DNA from: Mrakia gelida
Lineage: Eukaryota > Basidiomycota > Tremellomycetes > Cystofilobasidiales > Mrakiaceae
Assembly (NCBI GenBank): GCA_024345305.1
Contig: BRON01000006.1
Coordinates: 1,054,001-1,118,000 of the forward strand
Length of the DNA stretch: 64,000 nucleotides
Direction of reading: 5' to 3'
Shown: piece by piece, positions 42,370 to 54,139 of the stretch
Layout: every line of letters begins with the position of its first letter
How positions within the stretch are numbered: the stretch's first letter is position 1
Translations under genes and position numbers: made by a program
The notes under the pieces: generated by a model
What the model was told of the DNA's origin: nothing
Database searches by the model: none
What the model saw: the letters and a program-made list of their open reading frames with translations, nothing else

Positions 42370-42679
42370 CGTTCTGGACGCAACGCGGACCAACCTGCTG
42401 CGAGACGCTTGGCGGCGAAGCAGGATTTATCGTGCACGGGATGGAAGGGTCGATGGTTCAGGTGCCGACGGAAGGAGGGAAAGTAGAGGTTTGGATCGGC
42501 TGAAGGAGGAGTGCGAGAGGAAGTTCGGAAGCATGGCTTGGGAGAAGATGCGAAGGAACATCGAGGTGGTAGTGGTTATCCGGTGAACGAGTTAGTCTCC
42601 GTGTCTCTTTAACGTTTTCTCTTACCTGGACTGGATCTCGGCCGACTGACCGTTCCCTCGTCTGCGCTCGCTCTCTAGT

Positions 42680-42926
42680 TTGACAGGCGCGTCGCTTCCA
42701 GCGAGATGGGAAGAGAGGTCATGGTCCTAGAACATTCCTTATCTCTCTCTCTCTCTTCCGTCGGTCTCCTTCTAGCTACGTCATAGAGTAGTCGCTAGTC
42801 CTCTCTAGTAGGTTCCCTGAAATCGATCCATAGGTATATAAGCTTGCGAACCTCGCAGAGAGTTGCTCTTCACTCACTTGTACTGACAAGCATCTCGCTA
42901 CAGCGAACTACACCCACCTTCCAACA
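42680..42926 (+). repeat. LTR D, intron-less relative of LTR B1
   Basis: About 247 bases, sense plus, ending CACCCACCTTCCAACA. It has GGTATATAAGC, then CGCAGAGAGTTGCTCTTCAC and CTTGTACTGACAAGC, and runs directly CTACAG|CGAACTACACCC where B1 has its GT-AG segment. The start is approximate and no target duplication was found. Confidence 0.7.
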
Positions 42927-43014
42927 CTTCTGAACTACTAGCGGTATGATACCTTCTCCCTACTCGGAAGTATATCGATGATGAGTCGTCTTCTGGACGC
43001 TCCATGAAGGATGG

Positions 43015-43033
43015 AAACGACAGGCTGTCTTTT
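43015..43033 (+). repeat. dispersed palindrome, copy 9
   Basis: AAACGACAGGCTGTCTTTT preceded by GGATGG and followed by CCTCAACTTCTGCG, like copy 1. Confidence 0.8.
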
Positions 43034-43329
43034 CCTCAACTTCTGCGTTTCTTCTGTTCCTCCACTCATGTCGGGATGGTTCCTTTGGATCCGCTCTTTG
43101 ACACTTCTTGCTTATGCGCTCTTCTGTTCCCCAATGCTCAACAACCTTTTTGTTTCTCTCCATCATGACTTGGCAGCGAGCATGAGCCAGGGCAACAAAA
43201 GCGAACGACAGTCAGCAGCAGTCAGCAGCCGCGGTTCGCAAGGATCGCAGGCGGGAAAGGGAAAGGAGGGTCAACGTGGGCTCGGAGGGGAGGGAAGGTG
43301 AGGAGGGGGGGGGGGGGGGGGAAGGTGAG

Positions 43330-44242
43330 TTTGCTGTTCGCCGAATCGACGAGAGAGGGAGAGAGAAAGGGAAGGAAGTCGAGGCGTCGACTCACCAACA
43401 TCCCCATTCGCCAACTCGAGGACCTCAACAGCCTGACCAGCTCGAGGAGCGATGGAGTGTGTCGATTGCGAAGGAGCAAGAATGCTCGCCTGGGTTGTAT
43501 CGATCCGCTCCGGGTCGTTCTCGTCGTAGTAGAGGTCGTACCTGCGAGAGAAACGAAGGCCAACAAAAAGAAGTCAGGACGCGTCGTCTCTCCCGCTGAG
43601 GGTGCCCTCCAGCTCCTCCTCCACGGAAGAACGAGCCATCGCTCGGCGACCTGGGAGGACGAGACGAACTCGTCGAGTGCCTCAGACCGCGACCCAAAAG
43701 GACTAGGCATCCCGTTGGCGTTGACAACTCCATCGGTGAGAGCCTCGAACTCGTTGGCGGCGGCGGATTCATCCTCAGGGACGACGGCGGGTCGATAAGA
43801 CGACGTCCTGGATTGATAGAACGACGCGAAGATGATGGTTCAGCGAAGGACTGAGCCGCTTCCCTTGGGGTTCCCGTTCCCGTTCCTGGACTTGGTAGAT
43901 CCAGCACTATTTAGAGCGCTTCGAACGGAGGCGGAGAGGTTCATGGCTCCTCCTCCTGAGCCTCTCGCTGCTGGTCCTCCTCCTTCTGAGTCGACGACGG
44001 AAACGACGAAAAGAGGTTGTTGCTGCTGTTGATGATGATCTCCCTCCTCTGGGATCCCACCGACCATGCTCCGTTTCGAACCTGCTCTCGTAAGTGGCGG
44101 CTAGTGAGGTCGATGGAGTTGGATCGAGTGGAGGAGCAGTTCCTCGCCGTCGTCGACGTTGACCGTTGGAGGAGTTGATTGACCTCCGCTGGATCGATCC
44201 CGAGCTTCTCTGCTGCGTCGTAGAAGGCATGTATCGATCCTA
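43330..44242 (-). pseudogene. part of an unrecognised large gene
   Basis: After an acceptor CTTCCTAG at about 44243 the minus strand reads IHAFYDAAEKLGIDPAEVNQ, then a Ser/Thr-rich stretch (RSTSTTARNCSSTRSNSIDL). Further on it reads SYRPAVVPEDESAAANEFEA, LTDGVVNANGMPSPFGSRSE and ALDEFVSSSQVAERWLV, then an exon between CTCGCAG (about 43545) and GTGAGT (about 43394) with YDLYYDENDPERIDTTQASI and APRAGQAVEVLELANGDV. Composition is that of a low-complexity signalling or cytoskeletal protein. The 5' end is replaced by repeat H1 and the 3' end disappears after a poly-C run (minus) at 43306-43321. Probably truncated at both ends. Confidence 0.45.
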
Positions 44243-44400
44243 GGAAGATGACGAAGGAACGGCGACAACTATAAACTACGGGGAGAAAGCGAAGGAAGCC
44301 GAAAGAACAATACTAAGTATAGAAGAAGTAGAGAAGATCATGACTAAGTACAGAGCCTAAGAAAGGGAAGATCCGGAGTGGAACGCGACGCGACGTGATT
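44242..44400 (+). repeat. direct repeat H1
   Basis: About 160 bases matching 53113-53291: AGGAAGATGACG, CTACGGGGAGAAAGCGAAGG, AACAATACTAAGTATAG, GAAGATCCGG and GGAACGCGA. It lies right after the ABC transporter stop codon and just before the gene at 43330. Confidence 0.85.
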
Positions 44401-44410
44401 CTCTGACAAT

Positions 44411-47400
44411 TCAAGCCTTCGTCCCAACATGCGCCACGTGCTCGTTGCCGTGAGCAGTCGACGTTTCCTGCGTGGCAGCCGTTTTTGCTTCTTTGGATTG
44501 CCTAGCCCTTTTGGGCTGGAAGAAAGAAGAGTGGAAGTCGGAGATGGGTCAGCTTTGGACAGCGCACGCACAGAAGGAAAGACGAAGCGAGGGATCACTT
44601 ACGACTCGAGCGAGGTAGTACAGGCCGAGGGCGGCAAAGATGTTGACGATGATGAAAACCCACATAATGCCAAAGTTCCTCTGACGTTCAAAAGAAGTGC
44701 AGCTGATCAGCAACCGGCGGGCTCGGAGCAGGGTAAACGAGACAAGATTCACCCATCGATTGTCAAAGCTGTAGGAAAAGCTCTGGAGGAAGACATTGGT
44801 GTCTTTGATACTGCAGAACTGGCAAACGGTCGTCGATGTAGGGTCTTTTAAGTACCCTCCGGCCGTAGAGATGTAGGGTTCCATGTACGTCTCGCACGAC
44901 GCGCCGTCAGACGGCTGGAAGGACAGGAACTCTGACGCGCCGCAGACGACTGAAGTGTTGCCGATTGCTGTGCCGAGCATGCCTTCCGCGAGGTAGGTGA
45001 AGGGCGAGACGCGGTACCTGATGAAAGGAAAGACAGAGGCAGGATGAAGGTGAGCACAAATGAAGCAAGGGTTAGGGCGGGGACCGAAGCGACGTACATA
45101 AAGATCCAGAAGCGAGGGAAGACGCTAGGAGTAGCCAAAACACCACAGAAGATCAAGCACAGCGAGAACATCAAATTGGCCATGTTTCCTAACCAAATTT
45201 TGGAAGAGAACGTGGTCAATTGAAGTTGTGCAGCAAAGGGTTTCTGCTGATGGACCTACCTCCGTTTTCAGCAGTGTCGTTGAAGGCGATGACAGCGTGT
45301 GAAAAAGTGCTGGTGAAGAGCATGAACTGCGAGGGACAAGGAAGGAAGGGTTAGATAGATGCTGAGTGGGGCGAGTGACAGACGGGGAGGAGCATTACAA
45401 CAAGGATGAACAGGAAGAAGAGCGCGCCTCGCTCAACAACAGTATTCGACTCGCTGTATTTAAGAATCATAACAAAAGTCAGGGATAGACTTATAGAGAA
45501 AGAAGGCCACGGCTCGAAGACGTACACGGCGTTCTGGTAGAGGCCAGCAGGGTAGTAGAGGCAGAAGAACATGATTACGGCCATTAGAGCGTTCCAAAAG
45601 AGCTCGACTTCGACGGGGCGAGGCAGTCAGGTCAGCAGTCCGTTACGAAGCCAAAGGAGGCCTGAAGGGGTATCTACCAATGATATTGCTCTAAAAAAAG
45701 GACGAGAGCGTAAGGTCAGTCTACGGGGTTAGTCTGGACCTGACGGACAAGGGGAGCAGCTCACAAGCATGAAGACAATCCAGCTGTAGGTCCTGCTAGG
45801 TCGCTCTCGAACTTCGTAAGCCTCCCGTTGCTTGATGAATTGAGGCATGATCTGCTGAACGAGTTGGCCAAAGACAGTGAAGAGCTAAGATTCACGAAGC
45901 TTTGTCAGCTGACGAATTAAAGCCGCTGCGAGGATCTAGGCAACGATTACCATAAAAACACTGTTGACGGAAGAGTGTGGGCAGAGGTTAGCTTGAATTG
46001 TAAATGGAGTAAGACACCAAAGAAGGACCAACCAGAAGAGCTGGTTCTGAAGACCTTGAAGACTGGTGCCGGCGTTAAAGAAACTGAATCCGATGAAGAG
46101 GGGCTGGGAGGCGTTGTTGTCAGTCAAGCGGATGAGATGACAGAGCGGTGTGGGGGAGGTGGGCGGTGGGGGGGGGGACTGACGACAAGGGTGCACAGGG
46201 CGGCCTTCGATAAGATGTAGGTGGGACTTCTCCAGAGCTGTTGAAAGACTCGCCTTTGGCAAGAAGGAAGTAGAATCAGTAAGATCCAGGTCCCGAGAAG
46301 AACGAAAAGAACGCACTTTTGGACTTCATAGAACTGTAGCGAGAGCGGCACAGCAAACTCTTTATAAGCCCATTTGTCGACCTTGGTTTGGGCTGGCAGC
46401 TGCTTAGGGTTGGCACGGAGACTGGAGAGTTCGTTCTTGACTGCGGTGTGCTCGGGCGACGACTTCCAAGTCTCATGCCAGTCGATGTCCGAGTGCGATC
46501 CGGGCGCAGCGCCAATGACCTCCACTGGAGGGCAGAAATTAGGGCAGAAAGCGTCAAGATTGGATGCGAAGTTGACAGGGGGTTTAGTGGAGGTAAAGGG
46601 GGGAAGGGAAGAGGAGGGGGGGGGGTAAAGGGGGTAAGCAGTCAAGTGGATGCAGAAGTGAAGCTGGGAAGAAGGACGCACACATGAACTCGGCCGGATT
46701 GACGCCATGTGGGAAGTTCTGAGAGATCAAGAAGTCAGGCCACGAGTCGATGGCGAAGACGAGTCCGACGCTCACCTCGGAACCGTTGCGTTGAAAGTAG
46801 TCGATTAAGTATCTGGATCCTTCACCAACATTGCCGTAGTAGATCGTCCGTCCTCCCCGGGTAAGGAAGAGCAACCTGTCGAACCGAGAGAAGAGCTGCG
46901 CAGAGGGCTGATGAATAGTGCAAAGGATAGCTTGTCCGTGGTTCTTGAGGGTGTCCAGGAGATCGAGGATGGCCCATGAGGTCTGCGAGTCCAAGCCACT
47001 AGAAACGGAGGCAAATAACGGTCAATATTTCACCATAAGAGGACTTGCAAGCAAAACAGAGGTCCGCCTCACCTGGATGGTTCGTCGAGGAAGAGGAGAA
47101 GCTCAGGCTTGGCCACCATCTCGACAGCTGCGGAGCGGAAAGGGTTTTCGCCAGTCAGCTAAAAGGCTTGAGGAAAGTTGAAGAGCCAAAGACTCACCAA
47201 TCGACAGTCGCTTGCGCTCTTCGACGTTCAAACCCTCACCAGCGACTCCAACGACAGCGTCGGCGTATTTGTCCATGCCAAGTAGGACGAGGATCTCCTC
47301 GGCGTATTTCAGTTTCTCCTGCCGACTGACATGCTTAGGCTGCCGAAGGATGGCCGAGAACTGGACGGCCTCACGCTGTCGACCAAAGAAGCCGCGGTGT

Positions 47401-50400
47401 TAGATGAGCGTTGCATTGTCAACGGTGGAATCGAAGACTGGTATAAGCAGGACAGCTGGAGGTGTGGAGCAGCGTATCGGAGAGACAGACGCAAGGGCTC
47501 GCACGCGAGCCGCCTGCCTCGTGTTTCATCACCCCACCAGCAGAGCAGGGAAAGCACTCACGACCGTAGCCGTCTCGAGATGAAGATCCTGCTGCTGAAC
47601 ATAACCAGTCTTCCGCTGAAGGACGAGGCCAAGGTGGGACCGAATGGGTCAAAAGACAGATGGCAAGGTCAGACAGGCGGAAGAGAGCAACAGGCGCGGC
47701 ACGTCCACATAGCACTCACTTGGAAGCTGTCGTCTCGAGGATTGCCATCGACAAAGATCTGCAGGAAGAAGAGTCTGTTCAGTCACAGGGGTACGCTGAG
47801 CTGGAACCGGAATTCGGCAGAAAAACTCACGTCTCCCGAAATGACGCCCATGGTGACCCGGCTCGCGAGGACGTCGAGCAGACTGCGACACAAGCGAAAG
47901 CATAGTTGTTTAGCGCTCCTCCGTCACAGAAAAGACGAAAGCAGAAAACCCACGTCGTCTTTCCAGCGCTGAGAGAAAAACAGCTGAGGATCAGCATCTC
48001 CAGCACGAGGAATGATCGTTGTAGAGCAACTCACCCAGAGACGCCCATCAGGGCAGTAAGCGTTCCTGGCTTGACCCAGCCGTCGACGTGGTCCAGCAAT
48101 CGACGCGAGCCTCCTTTGACAGGAATGTCGTAGCAAAGGTCTTCAAAATGAAAGATGGCTGTCTGCTCCTGGATAGTGATGTCCTTCGTTTCCTGGACGT
48201 TGTCCTCGGACCGCCTAGGAGACGCACGGCCGCCGCTCTCCAGGTCGTCCCCCGAGTGCTCCTCATCCTTGTCGGCCTTGGGGACGCGTGTCCTGGGGTA
48301 CAGCTTGAGCTCACCCTTCGATTTAGATCCAGCGATGAACTCGGACGCTCCCAGATATAGGACCATCAAACCGATCATGAAGGCTGAGTTGGGCGGAGAC
48401 CCGTCAGTCTTAGCGTTCTAGACGCAAGGTGGTAGAGCAAGACTGACCAATTATGATTCCGAGGTTACGCCACTTATGTGCGTGTTGGTAAGTGTAAGTG
48501 CCGTTGATGTAGGCGTCCCCATCGACATACGATTGGCCAGGGACGGAACCGGCGATCGAGCAGACGGTGTTGACACTGTCGGCGCCAGGGTACGAGGGTC
48601 CGGACCTGTGGTAAGAAGCCAAGTGGGAGGGAAGTAAGGCGGGGCAAGAACGATTGATGATATATTCGAAGGTGTGAAGGAGAGAAGGAAATGTACGAAC
48701 GGTATGGTCTGCGCGCAAGCGAACTGACGACCATGGAACTCGTTGACCATCAGGGATTCGAACCCATATCTGCCAAGGAGATCGGACTTCAGCCCATAGA
48801 ATCCCGGGAGGACACAAAAGCGCCACTTACTGAATCGGATTGAGCCATCGGACCCAACTGATCCATCCCAGCATCGACGAGACTGGTAGAGCGAATCCGG
48901 TGTAGAGCACCAGCCCCAGAATGAGTAGAGCGGCTGCCGGGTACGTTAGAGTCAGTGAGAGACACGTTGACCGAGATGAGGGGAGGAGATCGAGCAAACT
49001 CACCAGGAACTAGAGCTTCAGACAGTGTGCGTGACAGGGATGCAATCGACCGAAAGAACATGGACATGGTCATGGTGAGGAAGAAACTGGTTGGATAGGA
49101 GGAGAAAAGGATGCAGAGTGAGGGCTTGGCCGATGAAACGTGAGAAAGAGGAGGAATGATGCACTTGATCAGGATGAAAAAGAAGAAGCTCCCAGGGTCG
49201 CGTCGCAAGTGCGACATGAAGTACAAGCTGCGAGCATAAGAGAAAACGATCAGCGATTGCAAAGAAAGGAACCTGTTCTATGATGGACCCACATCAGGTT
49301 GAAGAGGATTGCGTTTACAATCTGGTCCGGACAACATAGTTAGTATCAAGCGCAAAGGGGGTAGTACCAGGACCAGGGGTGAGACTTACCTTGTAGGGCA
49401 TGTCGGTGGCCATGGAAGCGAATGATTCTGCACTGGGTCGGTAGAAGGCGTATCGGGCCTGCTTGTCGACGATCGGGCGCTGAGCGTAGAGGGTTAAGAT
49501 CTAAAAAAGGGAAAAGTCACATTGAGCTGTCTCGTTACGAGGTAGTTCGGCCTCTGCTTCACGACTTTACGGACCTCGAGGGCAGATGCAAAAGCAGAGA
49601 GCAAGATGGCGAAGAAGAGCAGCGCGCCGCGGCTGTAGAAGGATGATGTGTCTTCGGGCAAGTCGTAGAAGACGCTTGAAATGATAAGTGCCTGTGGGAG
49701 AAACATTGCCGTCAGATTCGTTCCTGAATGAAGTGCGAGAATAGCAACCTGGATACTCACGATAGACGAGTTGCCGACCAGCTGAAAGATGGTAAGGGTG
49801 GGGTCGGCCCTCAGACGTTGGAAGCCGCGGCGGAGGCATAACTTGACCTGACCACCGTAACTGAGGGTGAACGGGCTTCCAGCGCGACTATGGACGGAAG
49901 AGCACGCAGGTCAGGACAGATAAGAAGTGAAAAGCCTGGGATGATCAGAAGGCTACACACATGTGCTTGGATTGGCGAGCGCGATGACTGGCCTTAAAGG
50001 TTTCGAGGAGGTCGCCATTGAGCGGGTGGCGGTCCTCGTATCTTGCAAGGTCGGCCTTGAGGTCCTTGTATTCAGAGCTCGCTTTCCAAGCGGCCTCGAA
50101 CTCGGCGGGAGTCCGCGGCACCTTCGTCTCGAAGCCTTCTCGGGGTCGCCGCTCAAGGATGGACGTGAGGCCGGTGAGGAAGTCTGGCGTTGTCTGCTGC
50201 TCGGCGCAATAGAATCCCATGTTGACGAAGAAGTCCTTAGCCTTGTGTACGTTGCCAAAGTAGATTGACCGGCCTTCGTAGAGGACGATGACCTTGTCGA
50301 AGACGTCGTAGGCGGGCTGGGGCGCCTGGTAGATGGCGACGCAGGCAACTGATTTTGTGAGCCCTAGACCGTCCTTAACCGACCGACAGAACGAGATGGC

Positions 50401-51838
50401 GGTGGCTGAATCAAGTCCTCGAGTCGAGTTGTCCCAGAGGACGAGGGGAGCGTTGCTGAGGGTGACTTCGGCGATTGAAACTCTCTTGCGTCTGTGGAAA
50501 AAAAAGAAGAAGGAGGTCAGCAACTTGTGGACAGCATTCCGGCGCGAGAGAATGAGTATGATTGCAGGATCTTGGCACTTACTGTCCTCCAGAGACTCCT
50601 CGGATGTAGTCATTGCCAACTTTAACGTCGACCGTGTCGCTGATGCCGTACACGGCCATGACAACGGCAGCGAGCTGCTTGGCCCACGCGTGCTGACTGA
50701 GGCCGCCAGGAGGGTTGCGTGGCTGCAGAAGAGATGTGGATCAGACAGCCTGCCTCTTTTCCACCGAGTATGCGTCTGAAGGGGGTGAGAACTCACGGCT
50801 CGTGCCTCGGCAGCAAATTCTAGGGTCTAAAGGGGAAAGGGCAGTCAGCACTTTGAGCCCGGAATCAAGGCCCCACTCGCCTCCTCTCCAAACAAAAGAA
50901 AGAACCGACCTGGCCAACAGTCAAGAGAGGGAAATGCTGCTCAGTCTCAGCAGAGCTACAACAAAGGAGGGGCAACATCAGTCAATGCGGCGTAGAAGAG
51001 GAGTAGGAAGAGGGACAAACTAGATTGCTTCGCCAGCAAAGTTCTTGGCCATCTGCTTGGGGGTGACTCCTCGATAGTTCATCTTGCTGACATCCGAGAC
51101 GAAGAAACCATGGGTCTCGTTTGCAAGGGTCTTGAGGAAGGACGAGCAGCCGCTTGAAGATCGCAGGGAAATAGAGAGGGTTAAGGGGTCGACTAGACAC
51201 AGAAAAACGCGACAAGGGGAAACGCACCTTCCAGGGGGTCCGAGCACAACAAGCATCTCCCCCGGCTCGAGCAATCCGTCGATGCCCTGCAGGATCTGGA
51301 CCTTGCGTTTCCCTCCAGCGCCGACGAGGCCCTTGAGCGCGCCCCAAGCCTTGAATGGTACGTTCCCGACCGTTCCCTGGTAGTCGGCCTGCGTGGCAAA
51401 GCCATGAACACCAAGGTCACTGAATGCAACGCCGGCCTCTCGCGACGGAGGGGCGTCTTGGCCATTGTGTTGAAGTTCCCAGACAGCCTGTGCCCACGCC
51501 CGAGGGTTAAAGTTGTCCTTGCTGGAAAAAGGGTCGAGGATCGAGTCCGGTACCGGGTCGAATGGATTGTTGTCGGCGAGGTCCGTTTGGTGGATCGATG
51601 ACCGCCGGCTCATTTGTCTGGCAAGGTCGTGCAGGTCCTGGTTGACCCTAGAATCAAAGTTGTCTTCGACCTGCGGGTCTCCCTCCAGCGTCGAGCCCTC
51701 AAAGAAGTCGCTCCCGCGGGCCCGAAAGTTAGAGCCAGCACCCTGATCGAGGTACTGGTGAACTTGCGGCGTACGGTTGGAGGCGTTGAGTGTCGACTGC
51801 CGGTCGTGGTTGAGCGTAAAGTTGCCAACGAGCGACAT
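44411..51838 (-). CDS. PDR/ABCG full-size multidrug transporter
   Basis: ATP-driven efflux pump of the plasma membrane, Cdr1/Snq2 type, arranged NBD-TMD-NBD-TMD over some 25 exons. Starts at ATG 51838 ([18 protein letters not shown]) with a long hydrophilic N-terminus. NBD1 Walker A is [13 protein letters not shown], with Cys in place of the catalytic Lys, split by an intron; then IRGVSGGQ and [13 protein letters not shown] with [20 protein letters not shown]1 follows ([33 protein letters not shown]). The PDR extracellular signature [19 protein letters not shown] is at about 48760-48700. NBD2 has LMGVSGAGKTTLLDVLA, a degenerate signature [15 protein letters not shown] and [21 protein letters not shown]2 reads [16 protein letters not shown] and later [21 protein letters not shown] hydrophilic last exon ends at TGA 44413-44411. 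The asymmetric NBD pair is normal for the family. No stop or frameshift seen. Confidence 0.94.
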
Positions 51839-52080
51839 AGTGTGAAAATTGGAGGTGACGGAGAGGTTGTAGGGAGGATGTAGTTTAGAGGAAGGAAGAC
51901 AGCCTGTCAGAAGGCCTCCCTTGGCTCACAGAAGACGGCGCCCTGCTATCGCTTCAGGCGCCCGCAAGCCATAGAATTGGATTGATACATTCGGACGATC
52001 TAATACGGCTGCTTCTGATCATTCCGATGATCTAATATCTAATAGGGCTACCGGGCGCCTGGAGCAATAGCAGAGTGCGG
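51839..52080. promoter_or_regulatory. upstream region of the ABC transporter
   Basis: Contains an inverted repeat around 51935-52070 (CGCCCTGCTATCGCTTCAGG against the opposite GGGCGCCTGGAGCAATAGCA) and two near-copies of GATCTAATA. A regulatory or hairpin role is possible but unproven. Confidence 0.3.
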
Positions 52081-52082
52081 TG

Positions 52083-52950
52083 CTAAGCGCGCAACGTCGT
52101 CAGCCGACTGAAGCTTGCTCCTCGCAAAGCAAGAATCTCCACAGGAGTCAGGCCCTCAAAAAAAAAAAAAAAGGCACTCACGAGGCTGACTATCCGCAAC
52201 GGTCTGAAAGAGAAGGGAACACAAGTCAGGCTAAAATTCCGCGATCCCAGGCTGATAAGCAGCACCAACGCACCCCTGTCAAGGTCCCGGCGCCGATCAC
52301 GATAACAAGGCCCTTTGAAGGTTTGGGCCTGAGCCTAGTGGAGAGAAGAAAAAGGGTCGTCAGCTTACTTCCGGAAGGGTGGCCCAATCCCTTCCATCTT
52401 TCCGAGCAGTTCGTTATTCTCATTGGACACCTCATCGTAGGATGTTTTCGCGCACAGGCGTCCAAAGGAAAGCAGCAGGTAACTGGCTTTTTTCCCTGGC
52501 CTGGTGTCTATCCTCCTCCCGAACAGGTTGAGCAAAGAGCAGTGACCTGAGAAGGGTCATAACCCCATTGAGGATGAAAGCGATGAACATCTGAAGAAGC
52601 GATGGATGCGCAGCGGTTAGTGGACGAGGACCAGCTGAAAGCCTGAGCTCTGAGGAAGGACTGTTCTGTACTTACTTGTCTGAGCTCCAATGTCATTTCA
52701 TTCTGCCTTTGGAAAAAGCGAGAAGAAGTAAAAATGGGGATGGTTGTGAAGGAAGGAAAAGAGTACGCGTCGAATGGGATCGATGAAGGTTGAGCTTTCG
52801 ATGGAGACGACCAGCTTGTAAGGTATGGGTACCGATATATATCCTCTTCCCAATCAACCCTTTCCTTTTTCATCTTTCGGCTCTACAGACGGAAACTGAG
52901 AGCTCGTAACCGTCGTCGAATGCGTCTCTGCCGCCGGAGCGTCCATCGTG
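52083..52950 (-). CDS. unrecognised spliced gene or relic
   Basis: ATG 52951 on the minus strand gives MDAPAAETHSTTVTSSQFPS, VEPKDEKGKG then stop. Downstream are exon-like blocks with fair splice sites: NEMTLELRQ|GTAAGT; CAG|MFIAFILNGVMTLLR; YLLLSFGRLCAKTSYDEVSN and LGKMEGIGPPFRK|GTAAGC; SKGLVIVIGAGTLTG; and an end block LTPVEILALRGASFSRLTTL with a stop near 52083. Individual blocks look coding and MFIAFILNG...LLLSF is membrane-like. I could not join them into one confident frame. Confidence 0.35.
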
Positions 52951-53112
52951 TGAGGATCGAGCGAGGAGCGAGGGTGTCGAGAGGTCGGGTGCTTAGGAGG
53001 AACGAGGCGAGGTATGATCCAAAGGCGAATCAAGATAGGGAACAAAGGGAGGCGGGCAAAAGGCCCTTATAGATCAGGGACGGGGAAACGTTCTCGAAAG
53101 AGCTATTACGCA

Positions 53113-53291
53113 AAGGAAGATGACGGAAGTACGCGGACGGCTATAGACTACGGGGAGAAAGCGAAGGAAGCCGAGAGAACAATACTAAGTATAGAAAAAG
53201 TAGAAAGAGCCATGACTAGGTACAAAGCGCAAGTACAAAGCGCAAGAGGGGGAAGATCCGGGGTGGAACGCGAAGCGACGGGAATCCCTGG
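53113..53291 (+). repeat. direct repeat H2
   Basis: Matches H1 at 44242-44400 in the same orientation. It carries an extra internal duplication (TACAAAGCGCAAG twice). It lies about 1.3 kb upstream of the transporter start. Confidence 0.85.
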
Positions 53292-53347
53292 CAAAGGGGT
53301 GAGTTTTGGGTTCGACGCGAAGATTGCTACTTGTTCCTTTTTGCGCT

Positions 53348-53367
53348 TTTTTTTTTTTTTTTTTTTT
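53348..53367 (+). repeat. poly-T tract
   Basis: About 20 consecutive T. Simple sequence. Confidence 0.9.
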
Positions 53368-53437
53368 CTTGAAAGGAACGGAGGAAAGTTAAACATGGAC
53401 ATTTCCCTTCTCTCCGTCGTCCTTCCTTTCACTCTCG

Positions 53438-53828
53438 TCAAGCACCACTCACCCGAAATGTAGTCTCTGACTGAAGGTTCGTAGGTTGTGAGACAGCAGT
53501 CGAAGGCTCGGTCTGTATTGAAGCAGGGACGTGGAGAAGGAAGGAAGGAAGGTCAGCTCCGCCCACTTCGGGGCTTCGACTTTCTCCTCTATCATCAACA
53601 CGTCCAACGGCGGCAGAGGATAGGGATAACGTACACTCGTATCCAGTCAGAAGCAGTGTTCGAGTTTTCGCGATGATGACGTGAAGTAAGAAAGAAGGAC
53701 GAAAAACGTCGTGAGGGTTGGAGGAAACTGGCTCTCTTGGGTTGATTGATTCTACTCGGACGACGTGGCTCATTCGACGGCTTCGCGCGCAGACAAGTTC
53801 GAGGTTTCCGTCGGTGTCCTCTACTCTC
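53438..53828 (-). pseudogene. relic of an unrecognised gene
   Basis: The minus strand reads VEDTDGNLELVCARSRRMSH, VVRVESINPREPVSSNPHD, then IAKTRTLLLTGYECT and later TAVSQPTNLQSETTFRV. The pieces look coding but come without a start or a clear intron chain. It begins a few bases from palindrome copy 10. Confidence 0.3.
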
Positions 53829-53833
53829 AACAG

Positions 53834-53852
53834 AAACGACAGCCTGTCGTTT
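53834..53852 (+). repeat. dispersed palindrome, copy 10
   Basis: AAACGACAGCCTGTCGTTT, perfect 9-base arms; preceded by CAACAG as in copy 8. Confidence 0.85.
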
Positions 53853-54139
53853 GCGTTCTTTAAAATTGCATATCCCGAAACTCACTTGGAGGATCATTTC
53901 TAACGAAAGTGACTGAAGGATGCACGACGAGGAGATAGCTTCTCCGGCTCTAAGCAGGCTTCTTCTTAAAGCCGTCGTCCGAGTCGCTCAGTCCGCCCTC
54001 GTGAGGCGAGCGAGCTCGTTGCCTTTACGTTGAAAGCTGTGCTTTAGATGATCCAGGGAATGAGCGTGAAAGGAACGGCTGTAACGGGAAAAAGGAAGGG
54101 GACAAGCCCTTTTTTTTTTAAAAAAAAATGGCTCTTCTC

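Larger units (their letters stand above)
36002..42586 (+). pseudogene. F-box gene broken by three nested insertions
   Basis: ATG 36002 starts an F-box (SFPDIPTEIDAHILSFCDQA, LAKCSTLSLAFLQLSSPLLY), which would recruit a substrate to an SCF ubiquitin ligase. Exon 1 ends at 36205 (GTGAGC); exon 2 starts at 36304 (DPSYQSHIHPYLALTQIKKL). Repeat E2 sits at 36404-36800 with GCATC duplicated. The frame continues exactly across it (KDGDAPRKH, then RGHLQPEPIDFNKDRLI, RSLDQLLGLCDPTTFHLIGY, FRLGWKRIKLFTLQRA) to a second site at 37206-37210, where solo LTR C (duplication CGTTC at 37206-37210 and 42370-42374) and copia A2 are lodged. Beyond 42374 the frame stays open to about 42586. Two clean target duplications and frame continuity show the gene was intact before the insertions. 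E2 puts an immediate TGA in the frame. Confidence 0.7.

Noticed and set aside
44429..44851. 140-codon plus-strand frame and similar long plus frames across 44-52 kb
   Set aside because: Antisense shadows of the ABC transporter exons.
46150..46180. G-rich runs as G-quadruplex regulators
   Set aside because: Mononucleotide runs inside an ABC transporter intron; similar runs occur elsewhere and lengths are unreliable.
48745..48780. GGTTCGAATCCC on the minus strand, a perfect tRNA B-box-like motif
   Set aside because: It is coding: it spells GFESL in the PDR signature of the ABC transporter, and no acceptor stem, D arm or anticodon arm surrounds it.
51897..51911. AAGACAGCCTGTCAG as another dispersed palindrome
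   Set aside because: Only the 5-base core arms pair and the usual flanks are absent; may be chance.
54111..54129. T-run followed by A-run as a terminator or hairpin
   Set aside because: Simple sequence with no adjacent gene to terminate; homopolymer slippage is enough to explain it.
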